Below are positions 47,941 to 57,700 of a DNA stretch of 64,000 bases, one piece after another. This DNA comes from Pararobbsia alpina (GTDB taxonomy: Bacteria > Pseudomonadota > Gammaproteobacteria > Burkholderiales > Burkholderiaceae). A program made the position numbers and the translations under genes. Each line of letters starts with the position of its first letter. The first letter of the stretch is position 1. The stretch lies in NCBI RefSeq assembly GCF_902859895.1, contig NZ_CADIKM010000007.1, positions 62,001 to 126,000 of the forward strand, in the 5' to 3' direction. The notes beneath the pieces are model-generated. The model saw nothing but the letters and a program-made list of their open reading frames with translations, was not told the origin of the DNA and made no database searches.

Positions 47941-49161
47941 TCAATGGAAATGCGGCTGCACCGGCTGGACATCCTCCGGCATTTCGGCATGGACGATTTC
48001 GCCGAGCGGGTCGGCATAGAGCGGCACGCCGCAGTCGTCGCAATACTCGGGTTCGAAGCGGCCAGCGTGCTGGCGCACTTCAGTGATACCGGCCTCCTTG
48101 AGGAGGGCGACCAGCTCGTCGAGCGGACCCGCACCGAGCGGGACCTCGCCGACGACATCATGGTCGCCGAGATCCGCGTCGACGTTCTCGCGGCCATAGA
48201 GCGGCCAGACGACGCCATAGAGCACGTCGTTGCTGCCGCGACGGGTGAAGCCGATCCGGAACTCGTCGACATGGCGCTCGCCGAACCCGCCGATGACCGC
48301 GCGCAGTTCGGCCGGCTCGGCCTGCAAGGTATCGGCAAGATAGCGCACGGCCGTGCGTACCGTATGCGGGCGGATTTTTTCGTCCGCATCGCGGCAGGCC
48401 GAATAGAACGCATCGGGCAGCAGGCACTCGATCTCGCAGCCCGGCAACACGAGCGCGAGGTTCGCGCCGCCCTGGTTCGACCATTGATCGAGGCATTGGC
48501 CGCGCTCGATGCGTACGCCGGCATCGTCTTCCTGCCAGCGGAACAGGGCCATGCCCGCGGGTGCCGCTACCGCAGCGAGCAGGAAGCGTGGGTCGGCAAG
48601 GATCGGCGAGGTCTCGGGCAGGTCACCGAACGCGAGCTTCGGCGCATGGCCGCCGAGCGCCGCCTGCGCAAGCTGCTGGGCGAGTCGGAAGGTTTCGACG
48701 TGATGGCGCGGCAATTGGTCGATGCTGTACAGATAGGGCGACATCGATACGCGCGCATTGCTCGCGAGCACGTGGGCATGCAGATGCGTGCGTAGCGCAT
48801 CGGAGGTATCGGCTTTCAGGGGGCCGGACGGAATCGCATAACGCGTCCAGGCCAGCACGGGGGCGGCAAGCAGCACGACGTCCCAGTCCTGTTCCTCATG
48901 CGAGATGACGAACGACTCGCTGTGCGTCTCGGCGATATCGGCCAGTGCCGCATACGCATCGGGATGGTTTTGCTGGAGATGGTCGAGTGCGGCGTCGAGC
49001 GTCGTCTGGCTGCCGTTGCGCAACATCTTGGCGAGCAGTGCGTCGATCCGGCTTTCCCAAAAACGGTCTTCAGTACGGCTGCCCGATGCAACGAGGGCGA
49101 GCGACAGGCCGACAAGCTTGTCGGCATCGGGCGGAAGTCGTTTGGCGATTCTGGAGCGCAT
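47941..49161 (-). CDS. DUF2863 family protein
   Basis: 406-residue cytoplasmic protein of a family common in Burkholderiales, function unknown. Seen: RLPPDADKLVGLSLALVASGSR at the start region, SHEEQDWDVVLLAAPVLAWTRYAIPSG-type core (split here as DWDVVLLAAPVLAWTRY), and CDDCGVPLY near the end, a possible half zinc site. Converges on the LuxR gene with 24 bases between stops. Confidence 0.82.
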   Translation of the reverse strand: MRSRIAKRLPPDADKLVGLSLALVASGSRTEDRFWESRIDALLAKMLRNGSQTTLDAALDHLQQNHPDAYAALADIAETHSESFVISHEEQDWDVVLLAAPVLAWTRYAIPSGPLKADTSDALRTHLHAHVLASNARVSMSPYLYSIDQLPRHHVETFRLAQQLAQAALGGHAPKLAFGDLPETSPILADPRFLLAAVAAPAGMALFRWQEDDAGVRIERGQCLDQWSNQGGANLALVLPGCEIECLLPDAFYSACRDADEKIRPHTVRTAVRYLADTLQAEPAELRAVIGGFGERHVDEFRIGFTRRGSNDVLYGVVWPLYGRENVDADLGDHDVVGEVPLGAGPLDELVALLKEAGITEVRQHAGRFEPEYCDDCGVPLYADPLGEIVHAEMPEDVQPVQPHFH

Positions 49162-49396
49162 GGTGGCAAGTCTGAGGGCGCGGGTGAACCCGCATTACGA
49201 TTCGGTTTGACCGGGCTTGGCCCCACATTCTAGTCGTTCTGGGAGTGCGCGCGCGAACGCTGCGCGGATTGGGGGCAGGCCGCGCATTTCGACGGGCATC
49301 GCCGTGCTTCGACCGGCTCTTTCAGCGATTTGTACAAGTATCGCCCTACTCGCCCGGATAGGGTCGAGAGTCCCGGTACTCTTCGAGGAGAGTCAG
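49162..49396. other. Gap before the TTG-start gene
   Basis: 235 bases between the divergent DUF2863 and the unknown gene. It holds the ribosome site GAGGAG (49385-49390) and must contain two promoters, but nothing else I can recognise. Confidence 0.4.
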
Positions 49397-50524
49397 TTGA
49401 ACCCAGCCCAGCCATCTGGCACACGTCCACCGCTCTCGCCGCGCTTGACGCATACGCCGGCGCGCACCCCAACGAGTCCCCTAACGCACCCCCTGCCAAG
49501 CGCGCCCATGGAGGATACCCGCGTCCCTTGGCCCGAAGCCGATCCGCGTGCCCTTGACCGTGACATGCCTGCGCTGTCGGGCCGACCGCCCACGCCGCTG
49601 CCAGCGATAGGAGAAGGGCTGGCGGTGCGGATGCGGCGGAGTCCTGAGGGCGCGTCGAGTCGCGAGCGTGTACTCGACTACCGTTTCGATATTCTGCTGC
49701 ACGGTGCCGCTCCTGCAGTTTTCAAACGCATCGCCGCATTTCATGAAACGCTCGACGATGGCGCCGCGGCATCGATGAGACCGGCCGGCACGGAACCGTT
49801 TTCACGCGCTCAGATCTGGACGATGAGCGACAGCTGGCAAGTCGCCTGTACGACGGGCTCAGCAGTGATATGCGGCGACAACCGCCATGCACGGACCTGT
49901 GCGGTCAGCATTCAGCATTTCGTCGAGAGGTGGCTGACCGAACGTCTGCAAGGCCCCGTCCCATTCGCGGTAGTCGCGGCGATTCATACGCCGGCACCGG
50001 CGAGTCCGCTACGGCACTGGGCCGACGCCCCTGTTCCTGCAACGCTGCTTGCGCCCCACCTGCGCGACGATGCCAGTGTGCAGGCAACGCTCTCGCGCCG
50101 GGCCGCCTCGATGCGGGCCTTGCTCGATGCTGGCGCGACCGTGCACGCCTGCTATTCGGCCGCTTCGCTCGAAAAAATGAGCCTGACCGAGCGGGAGACC
50201 TATAGGTCGACCTGCGAGACGTACCCGAATCTTCTCGACGAACCGAGCCCGTTGCCCCCCGGTGCATTCAATGCCGTGTGCGGCGCGACCTACCTGTTCG
50301 GCACAGGGCCTCTGTCGCTGACCGGCTGTATCGCGCTCCGGCTGCCCCAGGCCGCCGACGCGGAGGACGGCGCTGCCCAGGCACACCTGTTCGTCGCGTC
50401 GCCGCTCGATGCGCCGTTCAAGGACTTGCTCGACGAACTCAAGCGAGACGTCGGTCTCGTGCTGGATCCGGCCTATGGCGGCGTCGCGGTGCGGGCCATG
50501 GTCGATGAGCCCGACTACGTCTGA
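49397..50524 (+). CDS. Unrecognised protein, probable TTG start
   Basis: 375 residues from the TTG at 49397, chosen because GAGGAG lies six bases upstream, the best ribosome site in the area; ATG 49508 has none. Residues ~1-80 are Pro/Thr/Arg-rich and likely disordered. From ~85 the protein looks globular (VLDYRFDILLHGAAPAVFKRIA, AQIWTMSDSWQVACTT, FNAVCGATYLFGTGPLSLTG, PFKDLLDELKRDVGLVLDP), with several Cys. No signal peptide, membrane helix or known catalytic motif was found. No neighbour hints at a role. Confidence 0.65.
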   Translation: MNPAQPSGTRPPLSPRLTHTPARTPTSPLTHPLPSAPMEDTRVPWPEADPRALDRDMPALSGRPPTPLPAIGEGLAVRMRRSPEGASSRERVLDYRFDILLHGAAPAVFKRIAAFHETLDDGAAASMRPAGTEPFSRAQIWTMSDSWQVACTTGSAVICGDNRHARTCAVSIQHFVERWLTERLQGPVPFAVVAAIHTPAPASPLRHWADAPVPATLLAPHLRDDASVQATLSRRAASMRALLDAGATVHACYSAASLEKMSLTERETYRSTCETYPNLLDEPSPLPPGAFNAVCGATYLFGTGPLSLTGCIALRLPQAADAEDGAAQAHLFVASPLDAPFKDLLDELKRDVGLVLDPAYGGVAVRAMVDEPDYV

Positions 50525-50630
50525 CGCGTGCATGCAGGGGCGGCGGCCAGCCCAATGCGTGGGCGAGCCACGAACATGAACATGGCCATGCGAGATGCAT
50601 CAGCCCCGGTTCAGCAATCCAAACGCCCAT

Positions 50631-50658
50631 AAAAAAGCCCGGCTTTTCAGCCGGGCTT
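50631..50658 (-). terminator. Rho-independent terminator of acnA
   Basis: AAGCCCGGC-TTTTCA-GCCGGGCTT with the A-run on its left side, so the T-run is on the minus strand, 118 bases beyond the acnA stop. Confidence 0.88.
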
Positions 50659-50775
50659 GAAGGACCGCGCGTCAGCGCGGCCACCCGCAAAAGGGTAACG
50701 GGCGGGGCGCCGGAGGCGGACAGGGGTGCTGCTCGATCCCCAGTGCCTTGCAAGACACCCCTTGATCGACGACCC

Positions 50776-53490
50776 TTACGCCGCGAGCAGCGAGCGCAGC
50801 ACGAACGGCAAAATCCCGCCGTGCTTGTAGTAGTCGACTTCGATCGGCGTATCGATGCGCAGCAGGACCGACACGCGCTCCGTCTTGCCGTTCTTGCGAT
50901 GGATCACGAGCGTCACTTGCTGTTGCGGCTTGAAGTCGTTGCCGAGATCTTCGATGTCGAAGGTCTCTTCACCGGTCAGGCCCAGCGAGCTCACCGTGTC
51001 GCCATCCTTGAACTGCAGCGGCAGCACGCCCATGCCGACCAGGTTCGAACGATGGATCCGCTCGAAGCTGCGTGCGACCACGGCCTTCACGCCGAGCAGC
51101 GCCGTGCCCTTGGCCGCCCAGTCGCGCGACGAACCCGTGCCGTATTCCTCGCCCGCGAACACGATCGTCGGCGTCTTCGCCGCGACGTACTTCATCGCCG
51201 CGTCGTAGATCGACATCTGTTGGCCGCTCGGCTGGTGAATCGTCAGACCGCCTTCGATGCGGCTGCCGTCGGCTTGCAGCGGGATCATCAGGTTCTTGAT
51301 CCGGACGTTGGCGAACGTGCCGCGCATCATCACATCGTGGTTGCCGCGACGCGAGCCATAGCTGTTGAAATCGGCCTTGAGCACGCCGTTTTCCTTGAGC
51401 CATACGCCGGCCGGCGAGCTTTCCTTGATCGAACCCGCGGGGCTGATGTGATCGGTCGTGACCGAGTCACCGAAGATGCCCAGTGCGCGCGCGGCCTTCA
51501 CCGGCTCGATGCTGTCCTTCGGTTCCATGGCGAACCCTTCGAAGAACGGCGGTTCGGCGATGTAGGTCGACTTCGGCCATTCGTAGACGTCGCCGTCCAC
51601 GCCGTGGATCTTGCTCCAGAGGTCGCCCTCGGTCGTGAGCTTCGAGTAGTTCGCCTTGAAGTTCTTCGCGTTCAGCGCGTACTTGAGCAGGCTCTGGATT
51701 TCTTCGCTGGTCGGCCAGATGTCGCCGAGGTAGATATCCTTGCCGTTCTTGCCCTTGCCAACCGGTTCGGTCATCAGGTCGCGCGTGATGTTGCCGGCGA
51801 TCGCGTAGGCGACGACCAGCGGCGGCGAGGCCAGGAAGTTTGCGCGAATGTTCGGGTGGATCCGCGCTTCGAAGTTGCGGTTGCCCGAGAGCACCGCGGC
51901 CGCGACGACGTCATTGCTCGTGATCGCTTCGTTGAGCTCGGCGGTCAGGTCGCCCGCATTGCCGATACAGGTCGTGCAGCCGTAGGCCGCGAGGCTGAAG
52001 CCGAGCTTCTCGAGGTAGGGCAGCAGCTTGGTCGCCGTCAGGTACTCGGTGACGATCCGCGAGCCCGGTGCGAGCGAGGTCTTGATATGCGGCGCGACCG
52101 TCAGGCCGGCTTCGACGGCCTTCTTCGCGAGCAGGCCCGCGGCCAGCAGCACGCTCGGGTTCGAGGTGTTGGTGCACGAGGTGATCGCGGCGATCAGGAT
52201 GTCGCCGTTCATCACATTGACGCCGTCGGTCGTCGTGTAGACGGCTTCGAGGTCTTCGGTCTTCTTCGCGAAGCCGTTTTCGGCAACCGGCTTCGAGAAC
52301 AGGTCGCGGAAGGTTTCGCGGACGTTGCCGATCTCGATGCGGTCCTGCGGACGCTTCGGGCCCGCGAGCGATGGCGTGACGGTCGAGAGGTCGAGGGTCA
52401 GCGTCTTGCTGTAGTCGATCTCGCCGGCCTTCGGCACGCCGTACATCTTCTGGGCCTTGAAATAGGCCTGGAATGCGGCGATTTCTTCCTTCGTGCGGCC
52501 GGTGCCTTCGAAGTATTCGATCGTCTTGTCGTCGACCGGGAAGAAGCCCATCGTCGCGCCGTACTCAGGCGCCATATTGCCGATCGTTGCGCGATCGGGC
52601 ACGCCGATCGAGGCGGTGCCTTCGCCGAAGAATTCGACGAACTTGCCGACGACCTTCTCCTTGCGCAGCATTTCGGTGATCGTCAGGACCAGGTCCGTCG
52701 CCGTCAGGCCTTCGCGCAGCTTGCCCTTGAGCTCGACACCGACGACGTCGGGCGTGAGGAAATACACGGGCTGGCCGAGCATGCCGGCTTCGGCTTCGAT
52801 GCCGCCAACGCCCCAGCCCACCACGCCGATGCCGTTGATCATGGTCGTGTGGCTGTCGGTGCCGACGAGGCTGTCCGGATAGTAGACCGCGTCCGCGCCT
52901 TCGGTCTTCTTGTGCACGCCGCGTGCGAGATATTCAAGGTTGACCTGGTGAACGATGCCGATGCCCGGGGGCACGACCTTGAACGTGTCGAATGCCTGCA
53001 TGCCCCACTTCATGAACTCGTAGCGCTCGTTGTTGCGCTGGAATTCGAGCTTCATGTTGAGATCGAGTGCATCCGGGCGGCGGAAGTAATCGATCTGCAC
53101 CGAGTGGTCGACCACGAGGTCGACCGGCACGAGCGGCTCGATCGCCTTCGGTGCCTTGCCCATGCGCTCTGCCACGCCGCGCATCGCGGCGATGTCGGCG
53201 AGCAGCGGGACGCCGGTGAAGTCCTGCAGCACGACGCGGGCGACCACGAAGGGGATCTCGTCGACGCGCGAGGCGGTCGGCGCCCAGTTGGCGAGCTGCT
53301 TGATGTGTTCTTCGGTGATCTTCTTGCCGTCGAAATTGCGCAGTACCGATTCCAGCACGACGCGAATCGAGAGGGGAAGGCGCTCGACCTTCACACCGAG
53401 TTGCTTACCGAGTGCGGGCAGCGAGTAATACTTGCCTTTGCCGGCGCCGCTGTCGAATTCCTTGAGCGTTTTGTATAAATTGTGGGGCAT
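50776..53490 (-). CDS. acnA: Aconitate hydratase A
   Basis: TCA-cycle aconitase, citrate to isocitrate, 904 residues, AcnA/IRP1 type. 4Fe-4S ligands: Cys in [12 protein letters not shown] and two in [31 protein letters not shown] and the C-terminal swivel-domain stretches [15 protein letters not shown] and [21 protein letters not shown] are present. AAGGA precedes the ATG. A 911-residue frame on the opposite strand is a shadow of this gene. Confidence 0.98.
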   Translation of the reverse strand: MPHNLYKTLKEFDSGAGKGKYYSLPALGKQLGVKVERLPLSIRVVLESVLRNFDGKKITEEHIKQLANWAPTASRVDEIPFVVARVVLQDFTGVPLLADIAAMRGVAERMGKAPKAIEPLVPVDLVVDHSVQIDYFRRPDALDLNMKLEFQRNNERYEFMKWGMQAFDTFKVVPPGIGIVHQVNLEYLARGVHKKTEGADAVYYPDSLVGTDSHTTMINGIGVVGWGVGGIEAEAGMLGQPVYFLTPDVVGVELKGKLREGLTATDLVLTITEMLRKEKVVGKFVEFFGEGTASIGVPDRATIGNMAPEYGATMGFFPVDDKTIEYFEGTGRTKEEIAAFQAYFKAQKMYGVPKAGEIDYSKTLTLDLSTVTPSLAGPKRPQDRIEIGNVRETFRDLFSKPVAENGFAKKTEDLEAVYTTTDGVNVMNGDILIAAITSCTNTSNPSVLLAAGLLAKKAVEAGLTVAPHIKTSLAPGSRIVTEYLTATKLLPYLEKLGFSLAAYGCTTCIGNAGDLTAELNEAITSNDVVAAAVLSGNRNFEARIHPNIRANFLASPPLVVAYAIAGNITRDLMTEPVGKGKNGKDIYLGDIWPTSEEIQSLLKYALNAKNFKANYSKLTTEGDLWSKIHGVDGDVYEWPKSTYIAEPPFFEGFAMEPKDSIEPVKAARALGIFGDSVTTDHISPAGSIKESSPAGVWLKENGVLKADFNSYGSRRGNHDVMMRGTFANVRIKNLMIPLQADGSRIEGGLTIHQPSGQQMSIYDAAMKYVAAKTPTIVFAGEEYGTGSSRDWAAKGTALLGVKAVVARSFERIHRSNLVGMGVLPLQFKDGDTVSSLGLTGEETFDIEDLGNDFKPQQQVTLVIHRKNGKTERVSVLLRIDTPIEVDYYKHGGILPFVLRSLLAA

Positions 53491-53674
53491 GTGGATTCCT
53501 TGTTAAACGCGGAACTGTGATTGGGCGGCCACGCGCGTATCGTCGTCAAGTCGGTCGATCGAGTCGATTTCGCGCATGGCCGGCGGATTTTTCAGCCGGC
53601 AAGAACATCCCGGTCGACACCGGCCACCCGTTCGCGGCGATGAGCCGCCGCGCACCACGCTGGCCGGTTCGCCG

Positions 53675-54166
53675 TCATTGACTGTTCCTGAGGGCGTTCG
53701 ATTGTGTCGGCGCCAGGGCGCCGTGGTTTGCCATGTCGTCGGTCTTGCATTCGTCGGCGAGGCGTTGGCGGTCACCCGTATCGTCGAACAGCATCGCCTT
53801 CGTCGGAATGACCACGAGGTCGAGGCCGCTCGCCGTGTCGAAGAAGCGGTCGGCACCGGTCGACGTGATCACGCGCGGCAGCTTGTAGTTCTTGTTGTTC
53901 CAGTGCAAGGTCATGACCGCGTCGCGGCTCATGTCGCCCTTCAGGTAGAGCACCGCGTTGTCCTCGCAGCTCCATTTGTCGGCGCCTTCGGGCATCGGGT
54001 CGACCTTGGCGGCCGCGGCGGCTTCATGCTTCTTCGACTTCTTGAGCTTCTTGACCGTCTTGGGCTTCTCGGGGGGGGCGCCGGCTTGTGCCGCCGCGTC
54101 GACGGAGACGCCAGCAAACGCGATGGACACCGCGCCGACGAGTGCAGTTAGCAGGGACTTGTTCAT
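53675..54166 (-). CDS. Small periplasmic protein, MliC-like lysozyme-inhibitor fold (tentative)
   Basis: 163 residues with a signal peptide (ALVGAVSIAFAGVSVDAAAQA). A Lys/Ala-rich spacer follows. The core (~70-145) has Cys in WSCEDNAVLYL and Cys in LADECKTDD bracketing VMTLHWNNKNYKLPRVITSTGADRF-like strands (shown in part), the layout of MliC-type c-lysozyme inhibitors. It is not a lipoprotein. The match is by pattern only. It precedes acnA on the same strand with a 184-base gap. Confidence 0.6.
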   Translation of the reverse strand: MNKSLLTALVGAVSIAFAGVSVDAAAQAGAPPEKPKTVKKLKKSKKHEAAAAAKVDPMPEGADKWSCEDNAVLYLKGDMSRDAVMTLHWNNKNYKLPRVITSTGADRFFDTASGLDLVVIPTKAMLFDDTGDRQRLADECKTDDMANHGALAPTQSNALRNSQ

Positions 54167-54269
54167 GAATATTCACCTTCTCCGGGAGTCGTTGATTTGG
54201 CCCGCGCCACGGTCGTAACGCAAGACGAGGCCAATATTGTGACCTATTCGGGCACTCACCCGGTTGATT

Positions 54270-55310
54270 TTAAGATTCATCGCCTGGCCTCGACGGTGTT
54301 GACTTGCCGGAACCCAACGATGTTGAAAAGAAATCGCCGACGGAAGCGGGCAAGGGCCGCGCCGCGGCATGAGCGCGTCGGAGTACCGACCAATAGTAGC
54401 GATAGCTCGCGCGGTCGTGCAGGGTGTCGCCGTGGCGAATCGGGCCCCAGCCGGCGGCCTGGGCAGCGAGCAGGATCTCGGCCGCGAGTCCGATTTCGTC
54501 TTCGCGCGGCGTGAATGCGGCGACGATCGGCAGGATCTGCGCGGGATGAATGCTCCACATCCGCGTGTACGCGAACTCCTCACGCGCGCGCCGCGCGTCG
54601 TTCGCAACGACCGCCGCGTCGCGGATCTCGGTGGTCACATTGTGCGAGGGTACCTTGCCGTAGGCATGGCAGGCGGCCGCGATCTCGAGCTTCGCTCGCC
54701 GCACGAGCGGGTGGTCGAACTGGCCCGGCGAGCGCATCGCGCTGTCGGGAATCGCGCCCGTGTGGGCGGAGACGAAATCCATCAGGCCGAAACTCAGCGC
54801 CTCGACAGGCGGCAGAGCGGCGATCGCGAACACCTCGGCGAGCGCCTCGTGCGTCTCGATGAGCACATGCACGGGAATCCCGTGGGAAATGCCATCGCGC
54901 CGGCGCAGTGCCTCGATATATGCGCACATCTCGGCCGCTTCGCTCGCGTGGCGGACTTTAGGCAGCGTGATATAGGCCGGCGCGCGGTTCGCCGCGCCGA
55001 GGATGATGCGCAGGTCCTCGCGCCAGGCGGGATGATGGAAATCGTGGATGCGAATGCCCACGCGCCCGAATGCGTCGTGTTCGGAGCCGAGCAGCGAGGC
55101 GACCAGTTCGGCATGGGCCGCCTCATGACCGACCATGGCACCGTCCTCGCAGTCGAGCGTCACGTCGAACACCGGACCGAGCTCGCGCTGCAGGGCCAGG
55201 GAACGGCGCATCAGTTTCTCGCTGCCCGCATAGTGATCACACGGCGGCAGCACAGCCGGTGGCGTTTCACCGTCGAACAATACCTGGGCGGGCGAGAGAG
55301 GGCGGGTCAT
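54270..55310 (-). CDS. HpcH/HpaI-citrate lyase family CoA-ester lyase
   Basis: 346-residue TIM-barrel lyase. Metal/substrate positions are seen in VTLDCEDGAMVGHE (acidic pair), the Glu in VHVLIETHEALAEVF and the Asp in SFGLMDFVSAH. Related enzymes cleave citryl-, malyl- or methylmalyl-CoA to acetyl-CoA plus an oxoacid. Placed just downstream of mdh on the same strand, so a link to C4-acid metabolism is likely; the true substrate cannot be read. Confidence 0.85.
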   Translation of the reverse strand: MTRPLSPAQVLFDGETPPAVLPPCDHYAGSEKLMRRSLALQRELGPVFDVTLDCEDGAMVGHEAAHAELVASLLGSEHDAFGRVGIRIHDFHHPAWREDLRIILGAANRAPAYITLPKVRHASEAAEMCAYIEALRRRDGISHGIPVHVLIETHEALAEVFAIAALPPVEALSFGLMDFVSAHTGAIPDSAMRSPGQFDHPLVRRAKLEIAAACHAYGKVPSHNVTTEIRDAAVVANDARRAREEFAYTRMWSIHPAQILPIVAAFTPREDEIGLAAEILLAAQAAGWGPIRHGDTLHDRASYRYYWSVLRRAHAAARPLPASVGDFFSTSLGSGKSTPSRPGDES

Positions 55311-55329
55311 GGTAGTCAGTAATCCAGAA

Positions 55330-55378
55330 GACCGGAACCCGGCCGGAACCCGTCAAGACGGGCAGCGAGGTTCCGGTC
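55330..55378 (-). other. Large nested hairpin between mdh and the lyase gene
   Basis: GACCGGAACC (55330-55339) and GGTTCCGGTC (55369-55378) form a perfect 10-bp stem; inside it CCCGT-CAAG-ACGGG forms another. No T-run. It lies directly after the mdh stop and may protect the mdh message or lower expression of the lyase. Confidence 0.6.
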
Positions 55379-55392
55379 GTGCACGAGCCGGC

Positions 55393-56376
55393 TCAGCCGA
55401 GCAGGTGCTTGATGCCGTCGCGCTCTTCGAGCAGTTCCTGAAGCGTGAAGTCCATCTTTTCGCGCGAGAACGCATCGATCTCGAGGCCTTCGATGCGCTT
55501 GTACTCGCCGTTCTCGGTGGTGACCGGCACGCCGTAGATGATGTCTTCGGGAATCCCGTACGAACCGTCCGAAGGCACGCCCATCGTCACCCACTTGCCG
55601 TTGCTGCCCAGCAGCCAGTCATGCACGTGGTCGATCGCCGCATTGGCAGCCGAAGCGGCCGACGAGAGACCCCGTGCTTCGATGATCGCCGCGCCGCGCT
55701 TGCCGACGGTCGGGATGAAGGTGTCGCGGTTCCACACATCGTCGTTGATCAGCGGCTTGAGCGGCTGGCCTTCGACGGTGGCGAAGCGGAAATCCGGGTA
55801 CATGGTCGGCGAGTGGTTGCCCCAGACGGCGAGCTTCTCGATCGAGGCGACTGGCTTGCCCGACTTCGCGGCGAGCTGCGAAAGCGCGCGGTTGTGGTCG
55901 AGCCGCAGCATCGCGGTGAAGTTCTTCTTCGGCAGATCGGGTGCCGACTTCATGGCGATATAGGCATTCGTGTTGGCCGGGTTGCCGACCACCAGAACCT
56001 TGACGTCGCGGCTTGCCGCGTCGTTGAGCGCGCGGCCCTGGACGGTAAAGATCTCGGCATTGGCGGTCAGCAGGTCCTTGCGCTCCATGCCCTTGCTGCG
56101 CGGGCGGGCACCCACGAGCAGTGCGACGTCGGCATCCTTGAAGGCCGTCTTCGGATCGTCGGTGATCACGACGCCCGAAAGCAGCGGGAACGCGCAGTCT
56201 TCGAGTTCCATCACGACGCCCTTGACGGCGGCTTGAGCCTGCGGCAGGTCCAGCAATTGCAGGATGACCGGCTGGTCTTTGCCGAGCAGATCGCCGTTGG
56301 CGATGCGGAACAGCAGCGAGTACGCAATTTGGCCGGCGGCGCCGGTGACGGCAACGCGCTTTGCGGCTTTAGCCAT
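55393..56376 (-). CDS. mdh: Malate dehydrogenase
   Basis: Oxidises malate to oxaloacetate with NAD+, 327 residues, of the cytosolic-like type used by beta-proteobacteria. NAD-binding [11 protein letters not shown] at residues ~11-21, substrate Arg in [34 protein letters not shown] and the catalytic His in [22 protein letters not shown] upstream of the ATG. Divergent from the GntR gene. Confidence 0.97.
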   Translation of the reverse strand: MAKAAKRVAVTGAAGQIAYSLLFRIANGDLLGKDQPVILQLLDLPQAQAAVKGVVMELEDCAFPLLSGVVITDDPKTAFKDADVALLVGARPRSKGMERKDLLTANAEIFTVQGRALNDAASRDVKVLVVGNPANTNAYIAMKSAPDLPKKNFTAMLRLDHNRALSQLAAKSGKPVASIEKLAVWGNHSPTMYPDFRFATVEGQPLKPLINDDVWNRDTFIPTVGKRGAAIIEARGLSSAASAANAAIDHVHDWLLGSNGKWVTMGVPSDGSYGIPEDIIYGVPVTTENGEYKRIEGLEIDAFSREKMDFTLQELLEERDGIKHLLG

Positions 56377-56709
56377 GTATGTTCTCCAGGACGGTACGTG
56401 AGCGACCGGCGCAACGTCGTGGCCGGCATCGGGATAGCCGCGTGACAGGCACGCAGGCCATCGGCGAACACGTCCGCACGACAGAACGACGGCGAAAAAT
56501 CAGTAGTTTAATCGGCTGTCGCCGGACCTTCATGACAGATTGCATCCAACCCGTGCATCAGAGGTTCCGCGCAACGCAAGCCGGTGCGAGTGTAGGAGTC
56601 GCTTCGACCAAAGTCAACCGTATCTAACCGTATCTTATGTCTTATATAAGACATATGACGGAAGGGAATTCTTGTAGACGACTTCATGGCTCTGTGAAAA
56701 AATCCGGCC
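56377..56709. promoter_or_regulatory. Divergent control region, mdh versus gntR
   Basis: 333 bases holding the promoters of mdh (left) and the GntR gene (right). Notable elements are a 10-base tandem repeat (AACCGTATCT at 56616-56625 and 56626-56635) abutting a 20-bp palindrome. I found no other small gene. Confidence 0.6.
56636..56655. promoter_or_regulatory. 20-bp perfect palindrome, probable GntR operator
   Basis: TATGTCTTATATAAGACATA reads the same on both strands. It lies 55 bases before the GntR start, in AT-rich sequence likely to overlap the promoter. HutC/UTRA-type GntR proteins bind palindromes with GT and AC half-sites around a TA-rich centre, which this fits. Autoregulation and control of the sdh genes downstream are inferred. 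Confidence 0.7.
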
Positions 56710-57498
56710 ATGACTTCGAATCCGCTCAACTCGACTCAACCACCTGCGGGAAACGACCGCGGGGAGGGAGCGGGCGCGCGTTCGCCCACCTTCAGCCCTT
56801 TATACCAGCAGATCAAGGCATTCATTACCCAGGGTCTGGAGACAGGCGAATGGAAGCCCGGCGAGCTCATTCCCAGTGAGGTCGAACTGGCTGCGCGGTA
56901 CAAGGTCAGCCAGGGCACGGTACGCAAGGCGATCGACGAGCTGGCCGCGGAAAACCTGCTGGTACGGCGTCAGGGCAAGGGTACCTTCGTTGCGACGCAC
57001 AACGAAGACAGAGTACAGTTCCGCTTTCTGCGCCTGCTGCCCGATGACGGGGGTTCGCTCGTGCATGACAGTCGGCTCGTCGAGTGCCGGCGACTGCGAG
57101 CGCCGGCCGAGATTGCGCGTCAGCTCGAACTCAAGCCGGCGGACCCCGCCGTGCTGATCCGGCGCGTGATGGAATTCGAGAAAACGCCGATCGTGCTCGA
57201 CGAGATCTGGCTTCCGGGTGCAATGTTCAAGGGCCTGACGCTCGAGCGGCTGGCCGGTTATGCGGGACCGTTGTACGCGATGTTCGAGACCGAGTTCGGG
57301 ACCCGGATGATCCGCGCCTCCGAGAAGATCCGCGCGGTCGCCGCGGACCCGCCGGTCGCGGAACTTCTGCAGGTGGAGCCGGGCTTTCCGCTGCTCAGTG
57401 TCGATCGCGTGTCATACACATACGGCGACCGGCCCGTCGAGGTGCGGCGCGGATGGTATGTGACGACGCAGTATTTTTATCAGAATGACTTGAGTTGA
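56710..57498 (+). CDS. GntR-family regulator, HutC/UTRA type
   Basis: 262 residues. Winged helix at ~27-98 (PSEVELAARYKVSQGTVRKA, ENLLVRRQGKGTFV) and a C-terminal UTRA ligand-binding domain from ~110 (VLIRRVMEFEKTPIVLDEIWLP, SVDRVSYTYGDRPVEVRRGWY). In this position, before sdhC, it probably senses a TCA-related acid and tunes the succinate dehydrogenase operon; the ligand is not known. The first ~25 residues are Ser/Pro/Gly-rich. ATG at 56710 has only a weak ribosome site. Confidence 0.9.
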   Translation: MTSNPLNSTQPPAGNDRGEGAGARSPTFSPLYQQIKAFITQGLETGEWKPGELIPSEVELAARYKVSQGTVRKAIDELAAENLLVRRQGKGTFVATHNEDRVQFRFLRLLPDDGGSLVHDSRLVECRRLRAPAEIARQLELKPADPAVLIRRVMEFEKTPIVLDEIWLPGAMFKGLTLERLAGYAGPLYAMFETEFGTRMIRASEKIRAVAADPPVAELLQVEPGFPLLSVDRVSYTYGDRPVEVRRGWYVTTQYFYQNDLS

Positions 57499-57542
57499 AG
57501 GCCGGTTGGGAGGTGGGGCTGGGCCCTGGTCTAAACCGGTGG

Positions 57543-57557
57543 GGCAATGAAATTGCC
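57543..57557. promoter_or_regulatory. Short inverted repeat before sdhC
   Basis: GGCAAT-GAA-ATTGCC in the 202-base gap between the GntR gene and sdhC. Possible operator or promoter-proximal hairpin; no clear -35/-10 pair was found. Confidence 0.35.
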
Positions 57558-57700
57558 ACTTTATTAGTCGAAATTGCGGTCAGTGCGCGAAGCGCGCGCC
57601 GAGCGTCCCGTATCAGCCTTGCCGCGAGGCTGCCTACGGTGCAGTGCGCCATCAAATGGCGCTAAAATCGCGGCTTGACGTAACACCAATGGGGTCTAGT

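Noticed and set aside
50743-53478. 911-residue open frame opposite acnA
   Set aside because: It mirrors acnA almost exactly, has a charged, Arg/His/Asp/Val-heavy composition with no family features, and arises from high third-position GC on the coding strand.
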